Source: Erythrobacter sp. JK5
GTDB taxonomy: Bacteria > Pseudomonadota > Alphaproteobacteria > Sphingomonadales > Sphingomonadaceae
Direction of reading: 5' to 3'
DNA length: 64,000 nt
Assembly (NCBI RefSeq): GCF_018205975.1
Contig: NZ_CP073577.1
Location: 992,001-1,056,000, forward strand
A program made the translations under genes and the position numbers. Under the pieces are notes generated by a model. The model had not been told where the DNA came from. It saw only the letters and a program-made list of their open reading frames with translations, and ran no database searches. Every line of letters begins with the position of its first letter. Position 1 is the first letter of the stretch. Shown here in pieces: positions 19,538 to 28,043 of the stretch.

Positions 19538-20704
19538 ATGGAGATCAAGGATTACGGACTGTCGCGTGAGCGCGGCTATCTTTCGCATCACGAAATCGAC
19601 GAGATCACCCTTCCGGCACAGTTCGACGAGGTCTGCCACGCCGCAGGCAATCTTTCGGGGCTGCTGTCCTCGGGCCGCGTACGACACTGGCTGAACCAGT
19701 TGCCCGATCCGCAGATCGAGGACTGGGCCAGACAAGCCTCCGAAGAACAGGTTCGCACCGCGATGGTGCATTACAGCTTTCTGGTTCAGGCCTATGTCTG
19801 GGGCGAAAGCACGGCCCCGCCCCACCTGCCGAGAAACCTCGCTCGCCCGATCGTGGCGCTGGGCGAGCGGCTCGATCAGGCACCGCTGCTCCCGTATTCG
19901 GGATACGTGCTCGACAATTGGGCGCGGATCGACAAGTCGCAGCCGGTGTCGCTCGACAACATCTACATGGTCCAGAATTTCTCGGGCGGAGACGACGAGA
20001 ACTGGTTCGTGCTCGTCCATGTCGCGATCGAGGCGGAAGCGGGCGTGTTGCTGGACAATGCGGCGAAACTGGTCACCATTTCAAACGAAGGCGGCGATCC
20101 GTCGGACGCGGAACACTTGCTGCTGGAGATGCACGCCGCGTGGGAGCGGATCTATGCCCATTTCGATCGGATGCCCGAACGCTGCGACCCCTACATCTAC
20201 TTTCACCGGGTGCGGCCCTACATCCACGGTTGGGCGAACAATCCGGCGCTCGATGGCGGTTTGATCTACGAAGGCGTCGAGAAATACGCCGGAAAACCGC
20301 AGGCATTCCGTGGCCAGACCGGTTCGCAATCCAGCATCGTCCCGGCGATGGACGCGCTGTTCCAGGTCCACCACTCGGACGATCCGCTCAAGGCTTTCCT
20401 CGACGAGCTGCACGCGTACCGGCCGGTGATGCAACGCCGGTTTATCGAGGATCTTGCGACCCAGTCACGGCTGCGCAGCTACGTGGCCGAAAGCGACAAT
20501 CGCGACCTGCGCGATGCGTTCAATGCCTGCCTTGAACAGACCACGCGGTTCCGCACGCGGCACCTCGAATACGCGGCGAGCTACATCAACAAGCAGGCCG
20601 GCTCGATCGCGGGCAACGACCCCGATGTCGGCACCGGCGGCACGCCCTTCATGCGGTACCTGAAAAAGCACCGCGACGAGAACCGCGACCAAGCGATCTC
20701 GTGA
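19538..20704 (+). CDS. Indoleamine 2,3-dioxygenase-like heme protein
   Basis: 388 residues. The IDO family signatures are clear: MVHYSFLVQAYVWGE, GQTGSQSSIVPAMDALF (the conserved G-x-S-G-x-Q-S segment), a helix RTRHLEYAASYI carrying the proximal heme histidine, and GTGGTPFMRYLKKHRDE near the C-terminus. IDO opens the indole ring of tryptophan with O2 to give N-formylkynurenine, using heme. No other kynurenine-pathway gene is near, so the natural substrate is not settled. The ATG at 19538 was chosen because it begins MEIKDYGLS; the frame upstream is not homologous in character. It is followed by a hairpin terminator and convergent grpE. Confidence 0.82.
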   Translation: MEIKDYGLSRERGYLSHHEIDEITLPAQFDEVCHAAGNLSGLLSSGRVRHWLNQLPDPQIEDWARQASEEQVRTAMVHYSFLVQAYVWGESTAPPHLPRNLARPIVALGERLDQAPLLPYSGYVLDNWARIDKSQPVSLDNIYMVQNFSGGDDENWFVLVHVAIEAEAGVLLDNAAKLVTISNEGGDPSDAEHLLLEMHAAWERIYAHFDRMPERCDPYIYFHRVRPYIHGWANNPALDGGLIYEGVEKYAGKPQAFRGQTGSQSSIVPAMDALFQVHHSDDPLKAFLDELHAYRPVMQRRFIEDLATQSRLRSYVAESDNRDLRDAFNACLEQTTRFRTRHLEYAASYINKQAGSIAGNDPDVGTGGTPFMRYLKKHRDENRDQAIS

Positions 20705-20713
20705 CGAACAAAA

Positions 20714-20743
20714 AGGCCGGGGTGCATGATCGCGTCCCCGCCT
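20714..20743. terminator. Hairpin between convergent IDO-like gene and grpE
   Basis: GGCCGGGG (20715-20722) pairs with CCCCGCC (20736-20742) with one bulged base. On the plus strand it is followed by the T-rich stretch CTGTTGTTCTAGTTCTT and preceded by AAAAA, so it may serve both converging genes. Confidence 0.5.
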
Positions 20744-20765
20744 CTGTTGTTCTAGTTCTTGAAGA

Positions 20766-21344
20766 TCACTCCGGCTTCTTCGCCACGCCCACCATTGCGG
20801 GGCGCAGCAGGCGGTCCTTGATCATCCAGCCCGACTGCATCTCCTGCACGATCGTGCCCGGCTCCTGCTCGGCGCTCGAAATCTCGATCATGGCCTGATG
20901 CTGGTTGGGATCGAGCGGCATACCGGTCGACGCGATGCGTTCGATACCGTGCTGCTTAAACACCTTTTCGAGCTCGCGCTGGGTCGCTTCGATCCCGGTG
21001 ACGAGACCCTTCATCTTCTCGTCTTCGCGCAGGCTGTCTGGGATCGCCTCGACCGCGCGCGAGAGGTTGTCCCACACACTCAGAACATCGCGGGCGAAGC
21101 CGGTCGCGGCGTAGTTGCGCGCATCGGCGATGTCCTTTTCAAGGCGCCGGCGAACATTTTGCGTTTCAGCCTGCGCGTAGAGTACGTCCTGCTTTGCCGA
21201 TTCGAGGTCCTGACGCAGGTTGTCGAGCGCGTCTGCCACGCTGCCCTCGTCTTCCGATTCGTCACCGTCTTCGAGGAACTCCTCCGGCACGCCCTTCAAT
21301 TCTTCAGCCACCGCTTCGTCTTGCGGTTTGTCGTTGTCGATCAT
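20766..21344 (-). CDS. grpE: Nucleotide exchange factor GrpE
   Basis: 192 residues. GrpE releases ADP from DnaK and completes the DnaK-DnaJ-GrpE cycle. A long acidic N-terminus and coiled coil (about residues 40-90, AQAETQNVRRRLEKDI) is followed by the conserved beta-wing segment with MPLDPNQHQAMIEI and the C-terminal RLLRPAMVGVAK. The ATG at 21344 is used; an upstream TTG is non-conserved. It lies 27 bp downstream of hrcA on the same strand, the usual hrcA-grpE operon. Confidence 0.96.
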   Translation of the reverse strand: MIDNDKPQDEAVAEELKGVPEEFLEDGDESEDEGSVADALDNLRQDLESAKQDVLYAQAETQNVRRRLEKDIADARNYAATGFARDVLSVWDNLSRAVEAIPDSLREDEKMKGLVTGIEATQRELEKVFKQHGIERIASTGMPLDPNQHQAMIEISSAEQEPGTIVQEMQSGWMIKDRLLRPAMVGVAKKPE

Positions 21345-21371
21345 GTATCTGGTTCCAGCTTGTGTGGTCAA

Positions 21372-22415
21372 TCAAGCGATCAGTTTGCCCAAGGATCGGG
21401 CGGTCAGGTCAACCATGGGGACGACCCGCGCGTAATTCAACCGCGTCGGTCCGATCACGCCCAGCACGCCCACGACCCGGCCTTCGCGGTCGCGGTAGGG
21501 CGAGGCGATGACCGAAGAGCCCGACAGCCCGAACAGCCGGTTTTCGCTGCCGATGAAGATGCGGGTGGCATCCGCCTCTCGGGCACTTTCGAGCAGGGCG
21601 GCGACCGATTGCTTGTTTTCGAGATCGTCGAGCAGCGAGCGCACCCGCTCGATATCGCCCAGAGCCGATTCGTCGAGCAGGTTGGCAGCGCCGCGCACGA
21701 TCAGCACCGGGCGCGCATCGGCGTCCTCGCTCCAGACGGCCAGACCGCGCTCGACAAGGTCCCGGCTGGCGTCGTCGAGCTGCGATTTGCCCGCGCCGAT
21801 TTCGGCGCGCATCGCCTGCGCCGCTTCGGCAAGCGTGCGTCCGGAAAGCCGCGCGGTGATGAAATTGCTCGCCTGGTCGAGCGCGCCCGGACTGATCCGC
21901 CCGCCGATCTCCAGCACCCGGTTTTCGACCCCACCATCCTCGCCGACCAGCACCGCCAGTGCCCTGCCCTGGCCAAGGTCGACGAGGTTGAACTGCGCAA
22001 GCCGTTGTTCGCGTGTCGGCACCATCACCATGCCCGCCGCACCCGAAAGATCGGACAACAGCGAGCTCGCCTGCCGTAGCGCCTGTTCGACCGGCCCCGC
22101 CCCTTCGAGCCGTGCCTCGATCTGCGCGCGTTCCTCCTCGGTCGGCTCGGCCACGCGCATCATTCCGTCGACAAACATTCGCAGCCCCGCATCGGTCGGC
22201 ATGCGGCCGGCACTGGTGTGCGGGGCGGCGAGCAATCCGAGCCCTTCGAGATCGGCCAGCACCGATCGGATCGATGCGGGCGAAAGGTTCAGGGTCCCGT
22301 CCGTCGCCAGCGTCTTCGACCCCACCGGTTGCCCGCTATCGATGTATCCTTCGACCACCCGGCGAAAGATTTCGCGGGCGCGTTCGGTCAGTTCTGCGAT
22401 CGGAGGGGCAGCCAT
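21372..22415 (-). CDS. hrcA: Heat-inducible transcription repressor HrcA
   Basis: A 347-residue repressor of groESL-type heat-shock operons. The N-terminal winged-helix domain contains SPASIRSVLADLEGLGLL and the family's SAGRMPTDAGLRMFVD (about residues 68-83). The central and dimerisation domains follow with VVGVLGVIGPTRLNYARVVPMVD at the end. HrcA binds the CIRCE repeat (TTAGCACTC-N9-GAGTGCTAA), but I find no CIRCE in this window. Its targets, such as groESL, must lie elsewhere. Confidence 0.96.
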   Translation of the reverse strand: MAAPPIAELTERAREIFRRVVEGYIDSGQPVGSKTLATDGTLNLSPASIRSVLADLEGLGLLAAPHTSAGRMPTDAGLRMFVDGMMRVAEPTEEERAQIEARLEGAGPVEQALRQASSLLSDLSGAAGMVMVPTREQRLAQFNLVDLGQGRALAVLVGEDGGVENRVLEIGGRISPGALDQASNFITARLSGRTLAEAAQAMRAEIGAGKSQLDDASRDLVERGLAVWSEDADARPVLIVRGAANLLDESALGDIERVRSLLDDLENKQSVAALLESAREADATRIFIGSENRLFGLSGSSVIASPYRDREGRVVGVLGVIGPTRLNYARVVPMVDLTARSLGKLIA

Positions 22416-22518
22416 ACCTGCAACTTAGCGTCCAGATTGTCCGCGCCAAGCCTTGCGGGCAAGGATGTTCCCAGCCACACCGCGCGCACGCACCGAATCA
22501 CCCAGACAGGAACAGACC

Positions 22519-23232
22519 ATGCGGCCATCCGGACGCGCGCCCGACGAAATGCGCGCCATCACCATCGAAACGGGTTTCACCAAGCATGCCGAGGGATCGT
22601 GCCTGATCAGCTTCGGCGATACGCGCGTGTTGTGCACCGCAAGCGTCGAGCGCGGCGTCCCCCCGTGGATGCGCGGCAAGGGCACGGGCTGGGTCACCGG
22701 CGAATACTCGATGCTCCCGCGTGCCACGCACACCCGTGGCAGTCGTGAGGCGGCGCGCGGCAAACAGAGCGGGCGGACGCAGGAAATCCAGCGGCTTATC
22801 GGCCGTTCCTTGCGCGCAGTCGTCGATCTCGAGAAGCTCGGCGAACGGCAGATCACGCTCGATTGCGACGTGATCCAGGCCGATGGCGGCACCCGCACCG
22901 CTGCAATCTCCGGCGCATGGGTGGCACTGCGGCTGGCCGTCAACGGACTGATCGCCGCCGGCGATGTCAAGGAAGACCCGATCATGTCGCAGGTCGGGGC
23001 GATCTCCTGCGGCATCTTCCAGGGCACGCCAGTGCTCGATCTCGATTACGACGAGGATTCGAGCGCAGATGCCGATGCGAATTTCGTGCTGCTCACCGGC
23101 GGCCAGATCGCTGAGGTGCAAGCGACCGCAGAAGGTGCGACCTATGACGAGGAAGGCTTGCTGCGGCTGCTACGGCTCGCGCGGATCGGCTGCGACGGGA
23201 TCTTTGCCGCGCAGATGGACGCGGTGAAGTGA
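22519..23232 (+). CDS. rph: Ribonuclease PH
   Basis: A 237-residue phosphorolytic 3'-5' exonuclease that trims tRNA 3' ends. It shows the conserved [12 protein letters not shown] start, [31 protein letters not shown], the phosphate-binding RSLRAVVDL region and [17 protein letters not shown]. The ATG at 22519 was chosen because it gives the canonical N-terminus after CAGGAACAGACC. It diverges from hrcA over about 100 bp and overlaps rdgB by 4 bp, so the two are co-translated. Confidence 0.97.
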   Translation: MRPSGRAPDEMRAITIETGFTKHAEGSCLISFGDTRVLCTASVERGVPPWMRGKGTGWVTGEYSMLPRATHTRGSREAARGKQSGRTQEIQRLIGRSLRAVVDLEKLGERQITLDCDVIQADGGTRTAAISGAWVALRLAVNGLIAAGDVKEDPIMSQVGAISCGIFQGTPVLDLDYDEDSSADADANFVLLTGGQIAEVQATAEGATYDEEGLLRLLRLARIGCDGIFAAQMDAVK

Positions 23233-23858
23233 CCCGCAGGCTCGGCGGTGGCTCGCTGGTCATAGCGACGCACAATGCGGGCAAGCTGAAGGAGATTTCG
23301 GCGCTGCTCCAACCATACGGGATAAAGTGCCTGTCGGCAGGGTCGCTCGGGCTGCCCGAGCCGCCCGAGACAGGCAAGACCTTTGCCGAGAACGCGCTGA
23401 TCAAGGCCCGCTCCGCCGCCGAAGCATCCGGGCTTGCGGCGCTCGCCGACGACAGCGGTCTGAGCGTCGATGCGCTGGACGGGCGCCCCGGAGTCTACAC
23501 CGCCGATTGGGCCGAGAGGCAGTGGTTCGAAGGCGAACCGGGCCGTGACTGGTACATGGCGATGGGCAAGGTCGAGGGGATGTTGCATCAGCTCGGGCCC
23601 GATACCGATCGCAGTGCGGCGTTTCACTGCGTGCTGGCGATCGCGTGGCCGGACGGCGAGCACGCCGTCTACGAGGGGAAATGCCCCGGCTCGCTGACAT
23701 GGCCGCCGCGCGGCACGCTCGGCTTCGGGTACGATCCGGTATTCGTCCCGTCAGGGCGCGAACAGACCTTTGCCGAAATCGATCCGGCGGAAAAGCACGC
23801 CATCAGCCATCGTGCCGACGCGTTCGCCAGGCTGGTCGCGGACCAGTTCGAACGCTAG
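23229..23858 (+). CDS. rdgB: RdgB/HAM1 family non-canonical purine NTP pyrophosphatase
   Basis: 209 residues. The enzyme hydrolyses ITP, dITP and XTP to keep deaminated purines out of nucleic acids. Motifs: [12 protein letters not shown] (NTP-binding N-terminus), [20 protein letters not shown] (metal aspartates), FGYDPVFVP and SHRADAF. The start is GTG at 23229, overlapping the rph stop as GTGA. Its stop overlaps the convergent CAP-protein stop. Confidence 0.96.
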   Translation: MTRRLGGGSLVIATHNAGKLKEISALLQPYGIKCLSAGSLGLPEPPETGKTFAENALIKARSAAEASGLAALADDSGLSVDALDGRPGVYTADWAERQWFEGEPGRDWYMAMGKVEGMLHQLGPDTDRSAAFHCVLAIAWPDGEHAVYEGKCPGSLTWPPRGTLGFGYDPVFVPSGREQTFAEIDPAEKHAISHRADAFARLVADQFER

Positions 23859-24400
23859 CGATTGGCCACTCTCGGTCGGGGTGCCACCTGCGCACCCGTC
23901 GCGTTTCCGGCAGGCCAGTACCGACACACCAGCACATCGAAATCCCTGCCCTGCGCCATCGCGCAACCGACGTCGCGCGTGTCGCGCCACACGATCTGGG
24001 TGTAGTGCCCCACATCGGCCCAATTGCCGGTAGTCGAGACCTGGGGAAAGGTTCCCGCGCGGAAATGGCGTTTCTCCGAGGCGAAGCTCGCGATCATCTG
24101 TTCGGGACGGAAATAGCCGCGCGTGCCCATCCACAGGTTCTCGCCCGACCCGTTGCGCGCAGCGATCGGAGCATGGCGCATCCGGCCCTCGCGCGCCAGT
24201 CGAACCGCCCATCGGCGGGCCTCATCGGCGAGCGCGTCGTTCCAGCGCAGCGGCTCGCTGCCAAACTCCGCGCGTTCGGCGTTGTGCGCATCGAGCCAGA
24301 TCGTTTCGGGCTTCGGAGTGGGCGATTGCGCGGCGGCGACGCTCGCAGCAAGAGCCGCGATGCCTGCCGCCAACGCGAGAGAATCGGCACGGAAACCCAT
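23855..24400 (-). CDS. Secreted CAP (SCP/PR-1) domain protein
   Basis: 181 residues. A signal peptide (ALAAGIAALAASVAAAQS) precedes a CAP domain with HNAERAEFG, RWNDALADEARRWA, GENLWMG, and the CAP signature HYTQIVWRDTRDVGCA. Bacterial CAP proteins are extracytoplasmic and mostly uncharacterised. The catalytic-like His/Glu cavity residues appear intact. The ATG at 24400 was chosen because it begins the signal peptide; the longer open frame upstream runs opposite hemW. Confidence 0.85.
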   Translation of the reverse strand: MGFRADSLALAAGIAALAASVAAAQSPTPKPETIWLDAHNAERAEFGSEPLRWNDALADEARRWAVRLAREGRMRHAPIAARNGSGENLWMGTRGYFRPEQMIASFASEKRHFRAGTFPQVSTTGNWADVGHYTQIVWRDTRDVGCAMAQGRDFDVLVCRYWPAGNATGAQVAPRPRVANR

Positions 24401-24448
24401 CACCCAGCCTTGACTCGCGGCGCTTAAGAAAGGCTGAAAGGCAGGATC

Positions 24449-25600
24449 GTGGCCCGCGCCCTCTACATCCACTGGCCCTTCTGCGCGAAGAAGTGCCCCT
24501 ATTGCGATTTCAACTCGCATGTGCGCGATCGCGTCGACCATTCGGCGTGGGAGGGTGCCTTGCTCGCCGACATGCGGGCCGAAGCCGCTGTCGCCGGGGG
24601 AGAAGCACTCACCTCGATATTCTTCGGCGGTGGTACGCCTTCGCTGATGCCGCCTGCCCTCGTCGCGCGCCTGCTGCGCGAAGCTGAACAATTGTGGGGG
24701 TTTGCGCCCGGTATCGAAGTGACACTCGAGGCAAATCCCTCGTCGGTCGAGGCTGCGAATTTCGCCGCATTGGCGCGCGCGGGCATCAATCGCGTTTCGC
24801 TCGGGGTGCAATCGCTCGACGAGGAGACCCTGCGCTGGCTGGGGCGGCTTCACGGCAGCGAGGAGGCGCTGAAGGCGCTCGAAACGGCGCAGAAGCACTT
24901 CGAGCGGGTCAGTTTCGACCTGATCTATGCCCTGCCCCGCCAGTCACCCGAAGACTGGCGTCGGCAGCTTGAGCGCGCGCTCGGTTTCGGCACCTCGCAC
25001 CTGTCGCTGTACCAGCTGACGATCGAGCCCGGCACACGGTTTGCGACCGATGTCCGGCGCGGGGTGTTCGAGCCGCTGGACGATGACGCCGCGGCAGACC
25101 TGTATGCAATCACGCAGGACCTGACCGAGGCGGCCGGTCTGCCCGCGTACGAGACGAGCAACCACGCCGAACCGGGCGAGGAGAGCCGCCATAACCTCAC
25201 CTACTGGCGCTATCAGGATTATGCCGGGATCGGCCCCGGCGCGCACGGACGGCGGGGAGGTTTCGCGACCCAGCGCCACCGCAAGCCGGAGAACTTTCTC
25301 GCCGCGATCGCAGAGCGCAGACACGGTATCGCCGAACAGCGCATGCTTCCGGCAAACGAACAGGCAGCCGAAGCGCTGCTGATGGGGTTGCGCCTGGCCG
25401 AAGGGGTCGATCTTGCAGCGCTCGCCACGCGTTTTGCTCTCGCGCAGGACGACCTGATCGATCCGGCGGCGCTCGCACGGCATGCCGAGCTTGGTCTTGT
25501 CCGCACAGACGGATCGCGGATCGTGCTTACCCGCGCAGGGCAGCCGCTGCTCGATGCGCTGCTGGGCGAGCTTGTGTGCGACCGACTGGTCGCGGCATGA
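24449..25600 (+). CDS. hemW: Radical SAM heme chaperone HemW
   Basis: 383 residues. The 4Fe-4S radical SAM motif is CAKKCPYC (Cys12, 16, 19) directly after the N-terminal YIHWPF. It continues with FFGGGTPSL, EANPSS and VSLGVQSLDE, then the HemW C-terminal domain. Like HemW proteins, and unlike HemN, it lacks an N-terminal extension, so it likely inserts heme into respiratory proteins rather than oxidising coproporphyrinogen. The start is GTG at 24449. It overlaps xerC by 4 bp (ATGA). Confidence 0.92.
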   Translation: MARALYIHWPFCAKKCPYCDFNSHVRDRVDHSAWEGALLADMRAEAAVAGGEALTSIFFGGGTPSLMPPALVARLLREAEQLWGFAPGIEVTLEANPSSVEAANFAALARAGINRVSLGVQSLDEETLRWLGRLHGSEEALKALETAQKHFERVSFDLIYALPRQSPEDWRRQLERALGFGTSHLSLYQLTIEPGTRFATDVRRGVFEPLDDDAAADLYAITQDLTEAAGLPAYETSNHAEPGEESRHNLTYWRYQDYAGIGPGAHGRRGGFATQRHRKPENFLAAIAERRHGIAEQRMLPANEQAAEALLMGLRLAEGVDLAALATRFALAQDDLIDPAALARHAELGLVRTDGSRIVLTRAGQPLLDALLGELVCDRLVAA

Positions 25601-26496
25601 GCGTGCCCGAAATCCTCGAGTGCTGGCGCGCGCACCTCGCCGAGAGCCGCCGCCGCTCCCCGCATACGGTGCGCGCCTATTGCTCGGCGGCGCAACGTCT
25701 GGTCGGGAACAAAGAGCTCGAAACGCTTGAAGATGTCGCCGCGCTCGAAGCGTCCGACCTGCGCCGCCATCTCGCCGCGCGGCGCGCCGAGGGACTGGGC
25801 AACGCCAGCGCCGCGCGGGAACTGTCCGCGCTCAAGGCCTTCATCGCCTTCGCCCGCGCTGAAACGGGCGACCCCGATCCTGCTGCCCCGCGGCTGCGCG
25901 GCCCGCGCATCAAGAAGGGCCTGCCCCGCCCCGTGACCCCGGATGAAGCGATCAACCTTGCCGATCTCGTCGATGGCACCGCCGAGGAAAGCTGGATCGG
26001 CGCGCGCGACCGGGCGGTGCTGCTGCTGATGTACGGATCGGGGCTGCGGATAGCCGAAGCGCTGTCGTTGCAGGGCCGCGACGCGCCGCTCGGCGAAGTG
26101 CTGCAGGTTACCGGCAAGGGCGGCAAACAGCGCGTGGTCCCGGTGCTGCCGATCACGCGCGATGCGGTGGCGGAGTATGCGAAGCACTGCCCCTGGCCGA
26201 TCGGCGCCGACACCCCGCTGTTTCGCGGTGCCAAGGGCGGACCGCTGTCGCAAGGCATGGTGCAGAAGGCGATGTCGAAAGCGCGGCGCGCGCTGGGCTT
26301 GCCCGACACCGCGACACCGCATGCGTTGAGGCACTCGTTCGCAACGCATCTGCTGGGGGCTGGAGCGGACCTGCGGAGCCTGCAGGAACTGCTGGGCCAC
26401 GCTTCGCTGGGATCGACGCAAATCTACACCAAGGTCGATGCGGCGACCCTGCTGGAGAATTACCGCGACGCGCATCCACGGGCGAAGAAGCGGTAA
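25597..26496 (+). CDS. xerC: Tyrosine recombinase XerC
   Basis: 299 residues. XerC/XerD resolve chromosome dimers at dif during cell division. The SAM-like N-terminal core-binding domain (about residues 1-85) precedes the catalytic domain with the active-site residues: Arg in YGSGLRIAEAL, Lys in GKGGKQR, His-x-x-Arg in HALRHSFATHLL, His in LGHASL, and the nucleophile Tyr in STQIYTKV. XerC is preferred over XerD by length and the QIYTKVDAATLLENYRDAHPRA tail. No dif site was recognised nearby. Confidence 0.9.
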   Translation: MSVPEILECWRAHLAESRRRSPHTVRAYCSAAQRLVGNKELETLEDVAALEASDLRRHLAARRAEGLGNASAARELSALKAFIAFARAETGDPDPAAPRLRGPRIKKGLPRPVTPDEAINLADLVDGTAEESWIGARDRAVLLLMYGSGLRIAEALSLQGRDAPLGEVLQVTGKGGKQRVVPVLPITRDAVAEYAKHCPWPIGADTPLFRGAKGGPLSQGMVQKAMSKARRALGLPDTATPHALRHSFATHLLGAGADLRSLQELLGHASLGSTQIYTKVDAATLLENYRDAHPRAKKR

Positions 26497-26507
26497 CCCC
26501 AAGGTTC

Positions 26508-26607
26508 GTCATTGCGAGCGAAGCGAAGCAATCCAGCTCCAGACGGCGCCGCCTGGGGAAACCTTTGAAGCTGGATTGCCGCGGCGCCTTCGGCTCCTCG
26601 CAATGAC
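26508..26607. repeat. 100-bp palindromic REP-type element (TCATTGCGAGCG family)
   Basis: The outer arms GTCATTGCGAG (26508-26518) and CTCGCAATGAC (26597-26607), and the inner arms GCAATCCAGCT (26528-26538) and AGCTGGATTGC (26569-26579), pair perfectly as nested inverted repeats. The element fills the gap between the convergent xerC and gshB genes almost exactly and probably works as a bidirectional terminator. Similar repeats are scattered widely in proteobacterial genomes. Confidence 0.85.
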
Positions 26608-26611
26608 AAGT

Positions 26612-27574
26612 CTATTTCTTGCGCTCAGCCAACCGCGCCTCAATCGCGTCCCAGATCATCCCCGCCGTATCGGTCCCGTTAAACCGGTCGATCGCAACGA
26701 TCCCCGTCGGCGAGGTGACGTTGATCTCGGTCAGCCATTTGCCGCCGATCACGTCGATGCCAACAAAGGTCAGGCCGAGGCGCTTCAGTTCCGGCCCCAT
26801 CGCCTCGCAGATTTCGCGTTCGCGCTCGGTCAGCTGGGTCGCTTCGGCGCTGCCGCCCATGGCGAGGTTCGAGCGAAACTCGCCCTCGCCCGGCTTCCGA
26901 TTGATCGCTCCGGCAACCTCGCCGTCGATCAGGACGATGCGCTTGTCGCCCTCGGCCACCTCGGGGAGGAAGGGCTGGACCATGTGCGGCTCGGGCCAGG
27001 TCATGTTGAACACTTCGAACAGCGCGGAAAGGTTCTCGCCATTCTCGGGAATGCGGAAAATCGCCTTGCCGCCGTTGCCGTGGATCGGCTTCACCACCAC
27101 CGCGCCGTGTTCGGCAATGAAGCGCTTCACTTCGTCCACCGACCGCGTGACCAATGTGGGTGGCATGAAACGGCGATAATCGAGCACCATCACCTTTTCG
27201 GGCGCGTTGCGGACATTCACCGGGTCGTTGACCACCAGCGTCTCGCCCCGGATGCGCTCGAGCAGGTGCGTCGCAGTGATGTAGCCCATGTGAAACGGCG
27301 GATCCTGCCGCATCAGCACCACGTCGATATTCTTGCCGAGATCGAGCCGCTGCGCCTCGCCCTTGCTGAAATGGTCGCCCTCGACCCGCTGGACCGTTAC
27401 CGGATAGCACTCGGCAAACAGGCGGTCGTCGGCATCGAGCGTGAGGCTTTCGACGTGATACTCGAACACCGAATAGCCGCGCTCCTGCGCCTTCAGCATC
27501 AGCGCGAAGGACGAATCCCCGGCGATGTTGATGTTCTCGATCGGGTCCATCTGGACGGCAACGCGTAGCGACAT
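26612..27574 (-). CDS. gshB: Glutathione synthase
   Basis: A 320-residue ATP-grasp enzyme joining gamma-glutamylcysteine and glycine. It starts MSLRVAVQMDPIENINIAGDSSF, the canonical GshB N-terminus, and carries VMLRQDPPFH-type (VVLMRQDPPF), the ATP-grasp loop GNGGKAIFRI (glycine-rich), and GIDVIGGKWLTEINVTSPTG at the C-terminus. The ATG at 27574 is certain: the open frame upstream runs into a palindromic repeat and is not part of the protein. A repeat lies 12 bp before the start. Confidence 0.96.
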   Translation of the reverse strand: MSLRVAVQMDPIENINIAGDSSFALMLKAQERGYSVFEYHVESLTLDADDRLFAECYPVTVQRVEGDHFSKGEAQRLDLGKNIDVVLMRQDPPFHMGYITATHLLERIRGETLVVNDPVNVRNAPEKVMVLDYRRFMPPTLVTRSVDEVKRFIAEHGAVVVKPIHGNGGKAIFRIPENGENLSALFEVFNMTWPEPHMVQPFLPEVAEGDKRIVLIDGEVAGAINRKPGEGEFRSNLAMGGSAEATQLTEREREICEAMGPELKRLGLTFVGIDVIGGKWLTEINVTSPTGIVAIDRFNGTDTAGMIWDAIEARLAERKK

Positions 27575-27585
27575 GATCCAATTCC

Positions 27586-27671
27586 GTTCGTGTTGAGCTT
27601 GTCGAAGCACCGCTCTTCTTCGAACGCTCGGATAAAGGGAAATGCGGCCCTTCGACAAGCTCAGGACGAAC
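27586..27671. repeat. Inverted repeat of the GTTCGTCCTGAGCTTGTCGAAGGG type
   Basis: The left copy GTTCGTGTTGAGCTTGTCGA (27586-27605) and the right copy TCGACAAGCTCAGGACGAAC (27652-27671) form an imperfect inverted repeat around a 46-bp centre. This consensus is a very common REP-like repeat in sphingomonads and other proteobacteria. Here it separates yraN from gshB in the same transcription direction and lies only 12 bp before the gshB start. Confidence 0.85.
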
Positions 27672-27686
27672 GGGCCCGGAGGCGGC

Positions 27687-28043
27687 TCACGGCATCCACG
27701 CGTTCTCGATGTGGCGCGGCTTGGTACCGGGTGCAAGCAGGATCACGTCGATCCGGATATCCTCGCCCCCCGTGGCATACTCATGCGCGACGATTTCGAC
27801 CGCGGCCGCCACCCGCGCGAGCCGCCGCTCGTCGATCGCTTCGGCAAGATTGCCGGGATGCCTGCGCCACTTCACCTCGACGAAGGCGACTATCCCCTGC
27901 CTCGCCGCGATCAGGTCGATCTCCCCCAGACTGGTCTTCACCCGTTCGCCGAGGATGATCCAGCCTTGCGCGGCAAGCCACTGTGCCGCCTGCGCTTCGC
28001 CTTCGCGTCCGCGACGTTCGGCAATCTCGCGTTTCGCGCTCAT
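27687..28043 (-). CDS. YraN/UPF0102 family endonuclease-like protein
   Basis: 118 residues of the YraN family, a restriction-endonuclease-like fold. The conserved core is visible: GREGEAQAAQWL, GWIILGERVKTSLGEIDLIA (ExD motif) and IVAFVEVKWR (the E-x-K motif). Its biological role is unsettled. It nearly always follows rsmI, as here; the ATG at 28043 overlaps the rsmI stop by 4 bp, which sets the start. Confidence 0.9.
   Translation of the reverse strand: MSAKREIAERRGREGEAQAAQWLAAQGWIILGERVKTSLGEIDLIAARQGIVAFVEVKWRRHPGNLAEAIDERRLARVAAAVEIVAHEYATGGEDIRIDVILLAPGTKPRHIENAWMP

Noticed and set aside
18040..19548. Long antisense frame opposite the GNAT and crotonase genes
   Set aside because: It overlaps two well-supported genes and shows no family motif.
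22416..22518. CIRCE element near hrcA
   Set aside because: No TTAGCACTC-N9-GAGTGCTAA or near match is seen here or upstream of dnaK and grpE.
25597..26496. XerC-like recombinase as an integrase of a mobile element
   Set aside because: Its overlap with hemW, its length and the lack of attachment-site repeats fit the chromosomal XerC.
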